Below, piece after piece: positions 27,543 to 36,194 of a stretch of 52,749 nt of DNA; the stretch's first letter is position 1, and each line of letters starts with the position of its first letter. The notes beneath the pieces were generated by a model that was given only the letters and a program-made list of their open reading frames with translations, searched no databases and was not told the origin of the DNA. A program made the translations under genes and the position numbers. Source of the DNA: Peptoniphilus grossensis ph5 (GTDB taxonomy: Bacteria > Bacillota > Clostridia > Tissierellales > Peptoniphilaceae); assembly GCF_000311825.1 (NCBI RefSeq), contig NZ_HE978568.1, positions 1 to 52,749 of the forward strand. Direction: 5' to 3'.

Positions 27543-30500
27543 TTACTTATTTATTTTTTTGTTTTCTTCTTCCTTTTCCCTTTTCTTGAATCTTCCAAGT
27601 AGAAGTAATAGACCTGATGCAAGTCCTGCTGATGCAGTCTCAGCAACTAGTCCAGCGTCTGCTGTCTTAGGAGCTCTGTCATCATTTTTAGCTTGTGCCT
27701 TTGCAGCTTCACTTGACATTACTTTATCTGCTTGAGAATTTTCTTGGATTGAGATTTTCTTTTGGTCTTGAGACTTTTCTGCATTTTCAGTTTTATTTAC
27801 TTCTTCAGATTTTTCAGAATCAGAAATTTTATTTTCCCCTTCAAAGTTTTTGTCCTCAGGATTCTTTCCTTCTGGAGTTTTTTCTTCTGGAGTTTTTCCT
27901 TCAGTAACCTTTCCAGGTTCAACTGGCTTATTTGGCTCAACTGGTTTTTCAGGATCAACTGGTTTGTTAGGACTTATGTCATGATTATCTGGTGTGCCTG
28001 TAGTGTTTGGTTTGTCAGGAGTTTCTCCACCTGAATTGCCTGGATTATTTGGTTTTGTCGGATCTGTTGGATTTCCTGGATCTGGGCACATATTTTCCGT
28101 AGGTTTTGTGCCAACTCTGATAATCTTATCTACAGCTACAGTGATTACTTTATCTTCTCTTGATTCTTCTTTGCTGTTTTTAACCTTAACTGTAGTTTCT
28201 TTCTTACCAGTTGCACCTTCTTTTTCAACAACATAAGTTCCTGCATCTAAAGTATTGTCTTCAATGACTTGAACCTTATATGGTATTTCAGATTCTACTT
28301 TAAAGCTTCCTTCAGTTAGAGAACCATATTCATAAACTGCATTAGTTGGTTCAATTCTTTCAACCTTAGTTTCAAGCTTTCCTGTTTCCTTGTTGAAGGA
28401 GGTTGTAATAGTTACCTTACCTGGAGTTCCCTCAGAAATCTTGTTAACTGTTCCTGCTTTTAGCTCAGGATTGTGATTGTATGTTGTTTCTTGTGGAATA
28501 TTTTCTTCCTTAACAACTGGCTTGATACCAACTCTTACAACTCTATCTTCTTTTTCTTCGATAACTTTTCCCGCTGAATCAACTGTTATATCACCATCTT
28601 TAGTAGTTATAGTTGTTGTTACTATTTCCTTGCCGTCTTTACCTTCGTTGTCTACAACTCTAGTACCTGCTTCAAGCTTATCATCATAGATTACTTTTGT
28701 TTCGTAAGGAATTGCTTTTTCGACAGGAGTTTCCCTTTTTCCTTCAAGTGGTTTTGTGCCTACTAGGACAATGTGTTTAGTTGCTTCTACAATTATTGGT
28801 TCACCGATTTGTTTAGCTTCGCCGTCTGATTGACCATTTTTAATAGCTTGTTCATAACTTGTAGTCTTAGACCCTGCCACACCTTGTTGTTCTATTTTCT
28901 TTTCGCCTTTAGAAAGAGTCGGATCTTCTCTAACTTCAACTTCATAAGGAAGAGGGCAAGTTTTCTTGTATTCATAAGTTCCTGTGAAGTCCTTAGTGCC
29001 TACAATTACTTTTTGTACTGCATTAGTTACGACTTCTTCAGTTGTTTGTTCAACTTTACCAGTTTCTGGGTTGTACTTGTCAATGACTCTTGTTTCTACC
29101 TTACCTGGGGTAAGTGTACCAGTTTCAACTACTCCCTTGTTTTTGGTATTATCGTAAACATATTCGATTTTTACTTCAACATCTTTAGAATAGTTGTTTT
29201 CTGGTGTTTCGACTTTTGTTCCAATTTCAATAATGTGTTTTACAGAATCTTTTCTGTTGGATTCAGTCTTTGTCATTTCACCAACAACTTCTCCATTCTT
29301 AAAGTCTTGTTTGTATTCTATATCATAAGAACCCTTAACACCTTTTTGTATTTCATTGTTTGTGCCAGCTGGAAGTTCATTATTGTATCTAACTTCAACT
29401 TCAAATGGTATTTCGAAAGTTTCTTTGTGTTTTACTTCGCCTGAAAAATCTGCTGAGCCTACTTCGATAATAGCATCGACAGGTTTTTCTTCAGTAACCT
29501 TCTTTTCATCTTGAACTTTTGAATTTACTATCGTCCATTCAGTTTTCCTAGAGCCCAGCTTTCCTTTTTGTTCAACTCCGTCAACAGTCTTGTATCTCCA
29601 TTCGCCTTTTTTAAGGTCTGGATTTACTTCAACCTTAGTTTCAAATGGTAGAACTTCTGTATGGGAGTGAGGCCCTTCAGTCATTGTACCGACTCTAATA
29701 ACTTGATTTTTAACATCTTTTGTTTTTTCTACAACTGGCTCATCACTACTTACAACTTTTCCATTTTCGATATGTCTCTTTGTTTTAGTCACTGTTTGGC
29801 CATTTTCTCCTGCTTGATCAATTACTTTTTCTCCAGCTTTAAGAGTGTTATCAAAGACTATTTCTGTTTCAAATGGTATGATGTTATTTTTTACCTCTTC
29901 AAATTCGCCGTTGTAATTCTGCATACCTACAATAACTTTTCTCTTACCTTTCACTACAACTGTCTCTTGGATTGTTTCAATTTGACCCGTTGCAGGATTG
30001 TATTTGTTTTTAGTTCTTGTAATTACCTTTCCTGGAGTTAGGTCAGAAACTTCAATAGTACCCAAACCTTTATTTTCATCAAAAACCCATTCAACATCTA
30101 CGCCAACTTCATTTTCAACATCTTTAGAATTTTCAACTGGTTTTGTACCAATTTCAATAATATGTTCAATTGGTTCTACATACTTATCAGTAAGCTCTTT
30201 TTCAGTGAAGTTTGCACCCTCTTTTAGCTGACCGTTTACAATTTCTCCGCTGTATTCGTAAGTTCTAGATCCAACCTTACCTTCTTGCTTAACATTTGTT
30301 GTGCCTGCTGCAAGGTCTGGATTTTCAACAATTTTTACAGTGAATGGTACATCTTTTGTAACTGTATTTTTAACTGAACCAGTGTAATCTTTTTGTCCTA
30401 CCCTGATTACTGCATTGATAGGATCAGTTTTTTCAAGTTTATAGTCTCCGACAATTTTAGAGTTTTCAATTGTCCAAGTCTTTTTATTTGTACCAGCTAC

Positions 30501-33440
30501 TCCATCTTTTACAATCTTGTAGTTGTCTTTTGCGTCTGGATAGTTTTTATAGAAGTCTGGGTCAAATTCAACTGTATAGCCAAATGGAATCTCGTCTGTG
30601 TCGACAACTTTTCCTTCTGTTCCTGCAGGGATTTTGATCTTCTTGTTTTTAGCTTCTTTAGTTGTTGCTTTAGTTACCTTGATTTCACCTGTGTTAGGGT
30701 CTCTAGTTGTCGTGATAGTTACAAGACCATCGTTTCCTTCTTCTACTACTTCTGGTTCGCCATCTTTTCTTGTGTAGTCAAGCTCATATTCTAGACCTCT
30801 TGGAATTGCAACTTCAGTTGTAGCAGGTTTTGTACCAATTCTAACTTCGCCATCAACGGCTGATGTGATTGTCTCAGTAGTTACAGCTTCCTTGTCCTTT
30901 TGGAAAATTCCATTCTCATCAATAATTCCCTTTTCGCCATTGATGACAACTTGTTTGAAAGTTAATTTTTGTTTTCCTTCAGTGCCTGGTCTTTCAATAA
31001 CCTTTCCTGCTTCCAAAGTATAATCATAGACTACATTTGTTTTATAAGGAATCTTAGTTTCATATTCCTTTGCTACTTCTGCTTTGTATTTAGGACGGGC
31101 GATAAATTGAGCTTTGACAGTTTCTTCTTTTTTAACTCCAAATTCGTCTTCATAATTAACTTTTACATCAACAAAAAGATTTTCTCCACCTTTGATATCT
31201 GCGCCTTCTGGTACAACTGCAGTTACAACGCCTGTTTCTTTGTCTACAGTAATATTATCCCAAACATGACCTGCGCTGTCCTTATATGTGCCTGGGACTA
31301 TTTCGTAGGATAAAGGTTTGTTTTTCTTTGTATCTTCTGGAATAGGATCCGGAGTGCTTGTTAATTTATCTCCCTTAAAGCCGATTTTTGCATGGTATTC
31401 TGGTCTATAGTTATCAGATTCTTGAACTACAAAGTGGAACCAATGTGTATCTTTTGATCCATTTGTGTAAGTGTATTCCACAGGTACTGCCACAAAGTCT
31501 CCTGCTTTAGCAGATTTTGGTGGTGTGATGGAAAATCTGCCAATATCTCCGTCAGTTAGAGTTACCTTCCATTGGTCCTTATCTTCCTTACCTTCATTTG
31601 CCTTGTTGACAAAATCTAAGATTACTTCGCCGAAAGCTTCCCCATTTTTCTTGGCTTGGTTCATATCATCTCCAGATTTTATATAAGGGCTAAGGCTATC
31701 TTTTGGTTCATAGATTTTTACTTCAAAAGGTTCGCCAGGCTTAACCCCTGATGATGTGTTTTTTGAAGTATCTTCATTATTTCCATCTATAAAAGATTGG
31801 TCGTAATAACGTGTGTCGTCGAGGTTTAGTTTAAAGCCGCCGATTAGATTGTAGTGGTCGTAACGGTCAATGCCTTGGAGATCAACTTCAACTTCTTTAC
31901 CATCGTGGTTAATCTTCTTTGTGCCGGCACCTGTTTCTGTGTAATAGCCATAGCCACCATTGTTCTCAACAATGGCTTTAAATTCACCTGCCGTTCTTGG
32001 ACGAGCAAAGAATTTAACTTCCAGGTTTTGGATGCCCTTATATTTGGCATCCTTGTAGAAGATGGAATTTTCGTTAATAGAACCATCTGCATTGATTGTT
32101 CCATCAGGCATTTCAACGACTACTTTGCCTTCATCATTTATATAAGCCTTAGCTCCCGGAACAACTTCTCCTGTAAGAGGATGGTAGACTTGGCCGACTA
32201 ATCTTTCTCTGGCGCTGTCATCTAAATTGTCTACTATTACATTGGTCGTAATGGTTTGACCTTGGACAAATTCCTTTTGGTCATGACTGCCGTTAAGCTT
32301 AATTAAGTCAAGCTTGTCGTTTTCATTTGGCCATGGGTTTACCGAGAAGGTAAAACTGGAATTGGGCCCTTGAGTGGCTTTGAGACCGTTAGCATTGTCT
32401 TTTTTATACTTTCCTTCCCAAGCTATAATGGTAGGATCTTTGGTATTGACACTGTTGATATGCTCTAGATCCTCTTTCGTTGAATAAAGATTTTCGTTCC
32501 TTTGAACTCTAGAGCCAGTAATCTCGACTTCTGCTTTTGCTTTATAAGTAGGATCATTGAAGTTTCCCTTTTCCGAAAGCTTATCTCCTACCTCATTGGC
32601 AGAAATATTTCCGGGATCAAGGACACCCGCTTGGTTCCCAGAGTTGGTAAATCCAAAGTCAGTGTAGGTTCTTTGACCCTTTTCCTTGTCGAATTCCATC
32701 TCGAGACCCCATTGGGTCTTATCTTCGCTTGTTGCAGATGGTTCTAAGGTATCATATCTGAATCCATCTTTGAAATCCATGCTAGGTGTGTCTACCGTGG
32801 AATAACTTGTGCCATTGCCCTGTTCCATCTCGGTAGAACGATAGCGTTCCTCTTCGCTATAGTTTTGGATCTTCTTTTCATCTTCGGCATAGTTCGGCTC
32901 AGTGGCTTCTTGCCCATCTCTAAGAGGTGCTTCAACTTTTTCTTCTGATGTCTCTAAATTTTCACTTGCCTTTTCATCTTCAGCATTTGCTTCACTAGCT
33001 ATTTTTTCTGTAGACGCTTTTTCATCTACAGCTGAAGCTTCTTCTGTAGCTTCACTAGGGTCTGAAGCATTAGCTCCTTCAACATTTTCGCTTTCTGTAC
33101 TAGGATTTTGAGAAGGAAGTGATTCACTTTTCTTATCCCCTGATACTTCAGGAGAATTAGCCGATTCCACTACAGCAACATTTTCTCCTGTGCTAGATTC
33201 TTTTGAATCAATAGCAGAAATTTCTTCCTTTTTTTCAGAACTTTCTTCTGAATTTGCAACTACTTCTTTAAAACTACTTGCATGGTTTTTGTTTTCACTT
33301 TGGACAACTGCCGTAGCTGCTGATTCTGCAGCCGCGTCAATTTCTGATGCCGCATCTACTTTTACAGACATTGATATTGACATCACTGTCGCCATAGAAA
33401 GTACGGCAAAAACCTCTTTACCATTCTTAATTGGGTTCAT
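27543..33440 (-). CDS. Giant G5-repeat cell-wall-anchored surface protein
   Basis: The 1965-residue secreted protein is probably an adhesin or biofilm factor. Order of parts: signal peptide (1-31); Ser/Glu/Ala-rich, probably disordered region (32-200); folded A region of unknown family (about 205-565); two Rib/YPDG-like beta domains (about 566-780; VPVEYTYTNGSKDT, VDVKVNYEDEFGVK); about 13 G5-type repeats (785-1780), each starting like IPFETxVxxDxxLxAG and ending like RVGTKP. A Pro/Lys-rich wall-spanning spacer (1785-1885) and a C-terminal sorting signal follow (APKTA at 1923-1927, hydrophobic helix, RFKKREKEE). Residues 949-1262 and 1263-1575 are two copies of a four-repeat superunit. Staphylococcal Aap/SasG, also with G5 repeats, mediate accumulation in biofilms; that role here is inference. 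The gene is monocistronic. Confidence 0.9.
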   Translation of the reverse strand: MNPIKNGKEVFAVLSMATVMSISMSVKVDAASEIDAAAESAATAVVQSENKNHASSFKEVVANSEESSEKKEEISAIDSKESSTGENVAVVESANSPEVSGDKKSESLPSQNPSTESENVEGANASDPSEATEEASAVDEKASTEKIASEANAEDEKASENLETSEEKVEAPLRDGQEATEPNYAEDEKKIQNYSEEERYRSTEMEQGNGTSYSTVDTPSMDFKDGFRYDTLEPSATSEDKTQWGLEMEFDKEKGQRTYTDFGFTNSGNQAGVLDPGNISANEVGDKLSEKGNFNDPTYKAKAEVEITGSRVQRNENLYSTKEDLEHINSVNTKDPTIIAWEGKYKKDNANGLKATQGPNSSFTFSVNPWPNENDKLDLIKLNGSHDQKEFVQGQTITTNVIVDNLDDSARERLVGQVYHPLTGEVVPGAKAYINDEGKVVVEMPDGTINADGSINENSIFYKDAKYKGIQNLEVKFFARPRTAGEFKAIVENNGGYGYYTETGAGTKKINHDGKEVEVDLQGIDRYDHYNLIGGFKLNLDDTRYYDQSFIDGNNEDTSKNTSSGVKPGEPFEVKIYEPKDSLSPYIKSGDDMNQAKKNGEAFGEVILDFVNKANEGKEDKDQWKVTLTDGDIGRFSITPPKSAKAGDFVAVPVEYTYTNGSKDTHWFHFVVQESDNYRPEYHAKIGFKGDKLTSTPDPIPEDTKKNKPLSYEIVPGTYKDSAGHVWDNITVDKETGVVTAVVPEGADIKGGENLFVDVKVNYEDEFGVKKEETVKAQFIARPKYKAEVAKEYETKIPYKTNVVYDYTLEAGKVIERPGTEGKQKLTFKQVVINGEKGIIDENGIFQKDKEAVTTETITSAVDGEVRIGTKPATTEVAIPRGLEYELDYTRKDGEPEVVEEGNDGLVTITTTRDPNTGEIKVTKATTKEAKNKKIKIPAGTEGKVVDTDEIPFGYTVEFDPDFYKNYPDAKDNYKIVKDGVAGTNKKTWTIENSKIVGDYKLEKTDPINAVIRVGQKDYTGSVKNTVTKDVPFTVKIVENPDLAAGTTNVKQEGKVGSRTYEYSGEIVNGQLKEGANFTEKELTDKYVEPIEHIIEIGTKPVENSKDVENEVGVDVEWVFDENKGLGTIEVSDLTPGKVITRTKNKYNPATGQIETIQETVVVKGKRKVIVGMQNYNGEFEEVKNNIIPFETEIVFDNTLKAGEKVIDQAGENGQTVTKTKRHIENGKVVSSDEPVVEKTKDVKNQVIRVGTMTEGPHSHTEVLPFETKVEVNPDLKKGEWRYKTVDGVEQKGKLGSRKTEWTIVNSKVQDEKKVTEEKPVDAIIEVGSADFSGEVKHKETFEIPFEVEVRYNNELPAGTNNEIQKGVKGSYDIEYKQDFKNGEVVGEMTKTESNRKDSVKHIIEIGTKVETPENNYSKDVEVKIEYVYDNTKNKGVVETGTLTPGKVETRVIDKYNPETGKVEQTTEEVVTNAVQKVIVGTKDFTGTYEYKKTCPLPYEVEVREDPTLSKGEKKIEQQGVAGSKTTSYEQAIKNGQSDGEAKQIGEPIIVEATKHIVLVGTKPLEGKRETPVEKAIPYETKVIYDDKLEAGTRVVDNEGKDGKEIVTTTITTKDGDITVDSAGKVIEEKEDRVVRVGIKPVVKEENIPQETTYNHNPELKAGTVNKISEGTPGKVTITTSFNKETGKLETKVERIEPTNAVYEYGSLTEGSFKVESEIPYKVQVIEDNTLDAGTYVVEKEGATGKKETTVKVKNSKEESREDKVITVAVDKIIRVGTKPTENMCPDPGNPTDPTKPNNPGNSGGETPDKPNTTGTPDNHDISPNKPVDPEKPVEPNKPVEPGKVTEGKTPEEKTPEGKNPEDKNFEGENKISDSEKSEEVNKTENAEKSQDQKKISIQENSQADKVMSSEAAKAQAKNDDRAPKTADAGLVAETASAGLASGLLLLLGRFKKREKEEENKKINK

Positions 33441-33531
33441 CTTTTTCTACTCCTTTAAAATAAAATATTAACTTCTACACTTAAGGCATAAGATTTTTAA
33501 TTTAATGCCAGTCTTGTTTTAAGTCGTCAAA

Positions 33532-33600
33532 AAATCCGAGATTAATTTAAATTTAAACTTCTCGGATTTAAATTACGGTATTATTAAACGGTATCATTAA
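33532..33600 (-). promoter_or_regulatory. Leader of the G5 gene: tandem 13-mers and a terminator hairpin
   Basis: The gap 33441-33959 has no gene. Upstream of the G5 start lie two adjacent 13-base direct repeats (TTAATGATACCGT and TTAATAATACCGT on the minus strand, 33575-33600). A perfect 10-bp hairpin follows (AAATCCGAGA / TCTCGGATTT, 33532-33569), with six T after it on the minus strand. The hairpin is a textbook terminator placed about 90 bases before the start codon, so it may be an attenuator or may end a short upstream transcript. I could not place the promoter with confidence. The rest of the gap is AT-rich without further structure except the terminator near 33890. Confidence 0.5.
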
Positions 33601-33884
33601 CCTGATATATAACAATGTATACCTTTTAGTTCCCCTATTTAAACACAAAGCGTATTATTTTTCAAGCAAATTTTCACCAATTTACAAATATTTAATATTA
33701 GCTTAATATGATTTGTCTTGTTTAACTCAAAAAATAAAGCAATACAATAAAATTTTTATCAATCTAGCTTGAAACTTTGGTTTTTTATGCAGAATCTTGC
33801 CAAAAAATAAACAAAAAAATTTTTATTTTAAAAATCTTTTAACTTCATCTATTTTTAATTTATATTTCCCTAAAATTTTTGACA

Positions 33885-33915
33885 ACAAAAAATCGACAGG
33901 ATTTTTCCTGCCGAC
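33885..33915 (-). terminator. Terminator after the ilvE remnant
   Basis: Nine-bp stem TCGGCAGGA / TCCTGTCGA (33893-33914) with a 4-base loop and six T on the minus strand. It is well preserved although the gene ahead of it is not. Confidence 0.7.
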
Positions 33916-33959
33916 CTTATACTTTTTATAAAAATTTATAACTTCTATTAAATTAAAAA

Positions 33960-34255
33960 TTATTTGCCATAAACTGGTCTAAGTGAGTCCTTGTACTTTT
34001 CATTCTTGCCATGAGTCAAGTCATGGAAAAGTTCTTTTAACTTCATTGTGAGCTCGCCTGGCCTTCCATCGGCAACTTTTATGTCGTCAACTTCACCTAC
34101 TGGTGCAACTTCCATGGCAGTTCCTGAGAAGAAAACTTCATCTGTATTATAAAGCTCAGTCCTTGCAATTGATTTTTCCACGCATTCAATGCCAAGCCTT
34201 CTCTGGCAAGCTGCATTACAATATCTCCTGTATTTATTTGTGTCCAATTTTATTT
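33960..34255 (-). pseudogene. ilvE: Branched-chain aminotransferase remnant, truncated and frameshifted
   Basis: Only the C-terminal third of a class IV PLP aminotransferase is left. From about 34255 one frame reads INTGDIVMQLAREGL. The next frame then continues GIECVEKSIARTELYNTDEV, FFSGTAMEVAPVGEVDDI and ends HGKNEKYKDSLRPVYGK at 33960, a good match to the IlvE C-terminus. The break is at 34191-34196, where one missing G (TTGG for TTGGG) explains the shift. The N-terminal part of about 200 residues, with the PLP lysine, is absent from the DNA upstream, which instead holds the etfA terminator. So the gene was truncated by deletion or rearrangement and cannot be active. Confidence 0.75.
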
Positions 34256-34302
34256 TATAACTTGCCCTATAAAAATTTATCAACTGCAAAAATAAAAATT
34301 TC

Positions 34303-34337
34303 CAAGAAAAAAGAGGCTACAATCTTGTAACCTCTTT
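34303..34337 (-). terminator. Terminator of the bcd-etfBA operon
   Basis: Stem AAAGAGG-(T)-TACA / TGTA-(G)-CCTCTTT (34310-34337) followed on the minus strand by six T. It lies about 20 bases after the etfA stop. Confidence 0.75.
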
Positions 34338-34356
34338 AAATAAAATTTTATTAAAA

Positions 34357-35364
34357 TTAAATTTCAGCTTTAATTTTTTGTTCTCTTTCAATTGCTTCAA
34401 TTAGTTTTGGAACAACTGCGTTGATGTCACCAACAACTCCAAGGTCTGCAATTTCAAAAATTGCTGCTTCAGGGTCTTTGTTAACAGCTATGATAAGGTC
34501 AGATTCTTCCATACCTGCAACGTGTTGGATTGCTCCAGAGATACCCATTGCGAAGTAAAGTTCTGGTCTAACTGTCTTACCAGTTTGTCCAACTTGGTGA
34601 TCCTTAGTTATCCAACCTGAATCTACTGATGCTCTTGATGCAGAAATTTCTGCTTCTAGTTTGTCAGCAAGTTCTTGAAGAGGTTTAAATCCTTCTGGTC
34701 CACCGATTCCACGACCACCAGATACTAAGATCTTAGCTTCTGTGATATCTTTCTTGTGAGATTCTTGTTTAGCAATGTCAAGTACCTTAACATTCATGTC
34801 AGCGTCAGTGAAGTCAACTTTAATTTCTTCAACTTCGCCCTTTCTTGAATCGTCAGAATCAAGTGCTTGCATAACTCCAGGTCTAACTGTTGCCATTTGT
34901 GGTCTAAAGTCTTCGCAAAGGATAGTTGCCATTAGGTTACCACCGAAAGCAGGTCTTGTCATCATAAGGTTTTTAGATTCTTCATCTATTTCTAGTTTTG
35001 TACAGTCAGCAGTAAGTCCTGTGTGAATTCTTGCTGCTAGTCTTGGAGCAAGGTCACGACCTATTGATGATGCACCGTAAATTACGATTTCAGGATCTTT
35101 TTCTTTTATAATTTGAGTGATTGCCTTAGCATATGGTTCAGTAACATATTCTTTAAGCATTTCATCTTCTACTACAAGAACTTTGTCAGCTCCGTGTCTA
35201 ATAAGAGTTTGTGCGTGGTCCTTAACTTTTTCGCCAAGCAACATTGCAACAACATCTTGTCCAAGAGCGTCGGCAAGTTCTCTTGCCTTTCCCAAAAGTT
35301 CTATACCAACTTTTTCAAGTTTATTGTCTCTTTGTTCTATAAATACAAATACATCTTTACTCAT
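34357..35364 (-). CDS. etfA: Electron transfer flavoprotein, alpha subunit
   Basis: The 335-residue EtfA binds FAD and hands electrons to or from the acyl-CoA dehydrogenase. The N-terminal domain (1-190) includes VFVFIEQRDNKLEKVGIELL and YGASSIGRDLAPRLAAR. The C-terminal FAD domain (about 205-330) has VSGGRGIGGPEGF, SRASVDSGWI, VGQTGKTVRPELYFAMGISG, AIQHVAGM and IIAVNKDPEAAIFEIADLG. Length is normal. It follows etfB by 14 bases with a GGGGG ribosome site. In butyrate-forming clostridia Etf works with Bcd in flavin-based electron bifurcation (NADH, crotonyl-CoA and ferredoxin); the arrangement here supports that. Confidence 0.95.
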   Translation of the reverse strand: MSKDVFVFIEQRDNKLEKVGIELLGKARELADALGQDVVAMLLGEKVKDHAQTLIRHGADKVLVVEDEMLKEYVTEPYAKAITQIIKEKDPEIVIYGASSIGRDLAPRLAARIHTGLTADCTKLEIDEESKNLMMTRPAFGGNLMATILCEDFRPQMATVRPGVMQALDSDDSRKGEVEEIKVDFTDADMNVKVLDIAKQESHKKDITEAKILVSGGRGIGGPEGFKPLQELADKLEAEISASRASVDSGWITKDHQVGQTGKTVRPELYFAMGISGAIQHVAGMEESDLIIAVNKDPEAAIFEIADLGVVGDINAVVPKLIEAIEREQKIKAEI

Positions 35365-35378
35365 TTTTAAACCCCCAA

Positions 35379-36176
35379 TTAGATAATATACTTTTCTTGA
35401 AGTTTAGCAACGATAGCTTGAGCTGCTTCGTCAGCAGTAAGATCAGTTAAAAGAACGCCCTTGCCCTTACCTTGTTTAGGGAAAGATTTTTTAACCTTTG
35501 TAGGTGATCCCTTAAGTCCTATGTTTGCCATATCAAGTTTGTCTTTAATATCTTCAAGACCCCAAACTTTGATTTCTTTTTGGTAAGCTTCAAAAACTTT
35601 ACCAATTGTCATATATCTAGGTTCTGCTAATTCTGCAATTGCAGTGATTAAGCATGGGAATTTAGCATTAATTGTGTGGTATCTGTCTTCGAATTGTCTC
35701 TTAACAGTTATACCCTTCATGTCTTTGTCTAGTTCAAGTTCTTCAACATAAGAAACTTGTGGAACTCCAATGTGTTCAGCAATTTGTGGTCCAACTTGTG
35801 CAGTATCACCGTCGATAGCTTGTCTACCACAAACAATTAGATCGAAATCTAAGTGTTCAAGAGCTGCAGTGATTGTACAAGATGTAGCCCAAGTGTCAGC
35901 TCCACCAAATGCTCTGTCAGAAACTAGAATTGCATCGTCTGCTCCCATTGCTAGAGCTTCTCTTAGAGCAGCTTCAGCTTGTGGAGGTCCCATTGATAAA
36001 ACTGTTACATGGATATCTGGATTTTCATCTTTAAGTCTAAGTGCTACTTCAAGACCTGATTTATCATCAGGGTTTATAATACTTGGCACACCATCTCTAA
36101 TAAGAGTGTTAGTAACAGGGTCAAGTCTAACTTCATTAGTATCAGGTACTTGTTTAATACATACTACTATATTCAT
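35379..36176 (-). CDS. etfB: Electron transfer flavoprotein, beta subunit
   Basis: The 265-residue EtfB contains the signatures VVCIKQVPDTNEVRLDP, LSMGPPQAEAALREALAMGA, CGRQAIDGDTAQVGPQIAEH and, in the second half, AELAEPRYMTIGKV. In bifurcating Etfs this subunit helps form the NADH and second FAD site. It lies between the dehydrogenase (18 bases upstream) and etfA. The start has a GGAAGGAG site. Normal length and no anomaly. Confidence 0.95.
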   Translation of the reverse strand: MNIVVCIKQVPDTNEVRLDPVTNTLIRDGVPSIINPDDKSGLEVALRLKDENPDIHVTVLSMGPPQAEAALREALAMGADDAILVSDRAFGGADTWATSCTITAALEHLDFDLIVCGRQAIDGDTAQVGPQIAEHIGVPQVSYVEELELDKDMKGITVKRQFEDRYHTINAKFPCLITAIAELAEPRYMTIGKVFEAYQKEIKVWGLEDIKDKLDMANIGLKGSPTKVKKSFPKQGKGKGVLLTDLTADEAAQAIVAKLQEKYII

Positions 36177-36194
36177 CTATAATACTCCTTCCGA

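Noticed and set aside
28830-29444. Long open frame (204 codons) on the plus strand inside the G5 gene
   Set aside because: It is antisense to a clearly coding, repeat-rich gene. Its predicted Phe/Ser/Cys-rich protein follows from the complementary codons, and there is no ribosome site. The same holds for the other plus-strand frames between 27695 and 33471.
34256-34356. Missing N-terminal part of ilvE
   Set aside because: I looked for the rest of the aminotransferase in all frames. The stretch holds only the etfA terminator and AT-rich sequence.
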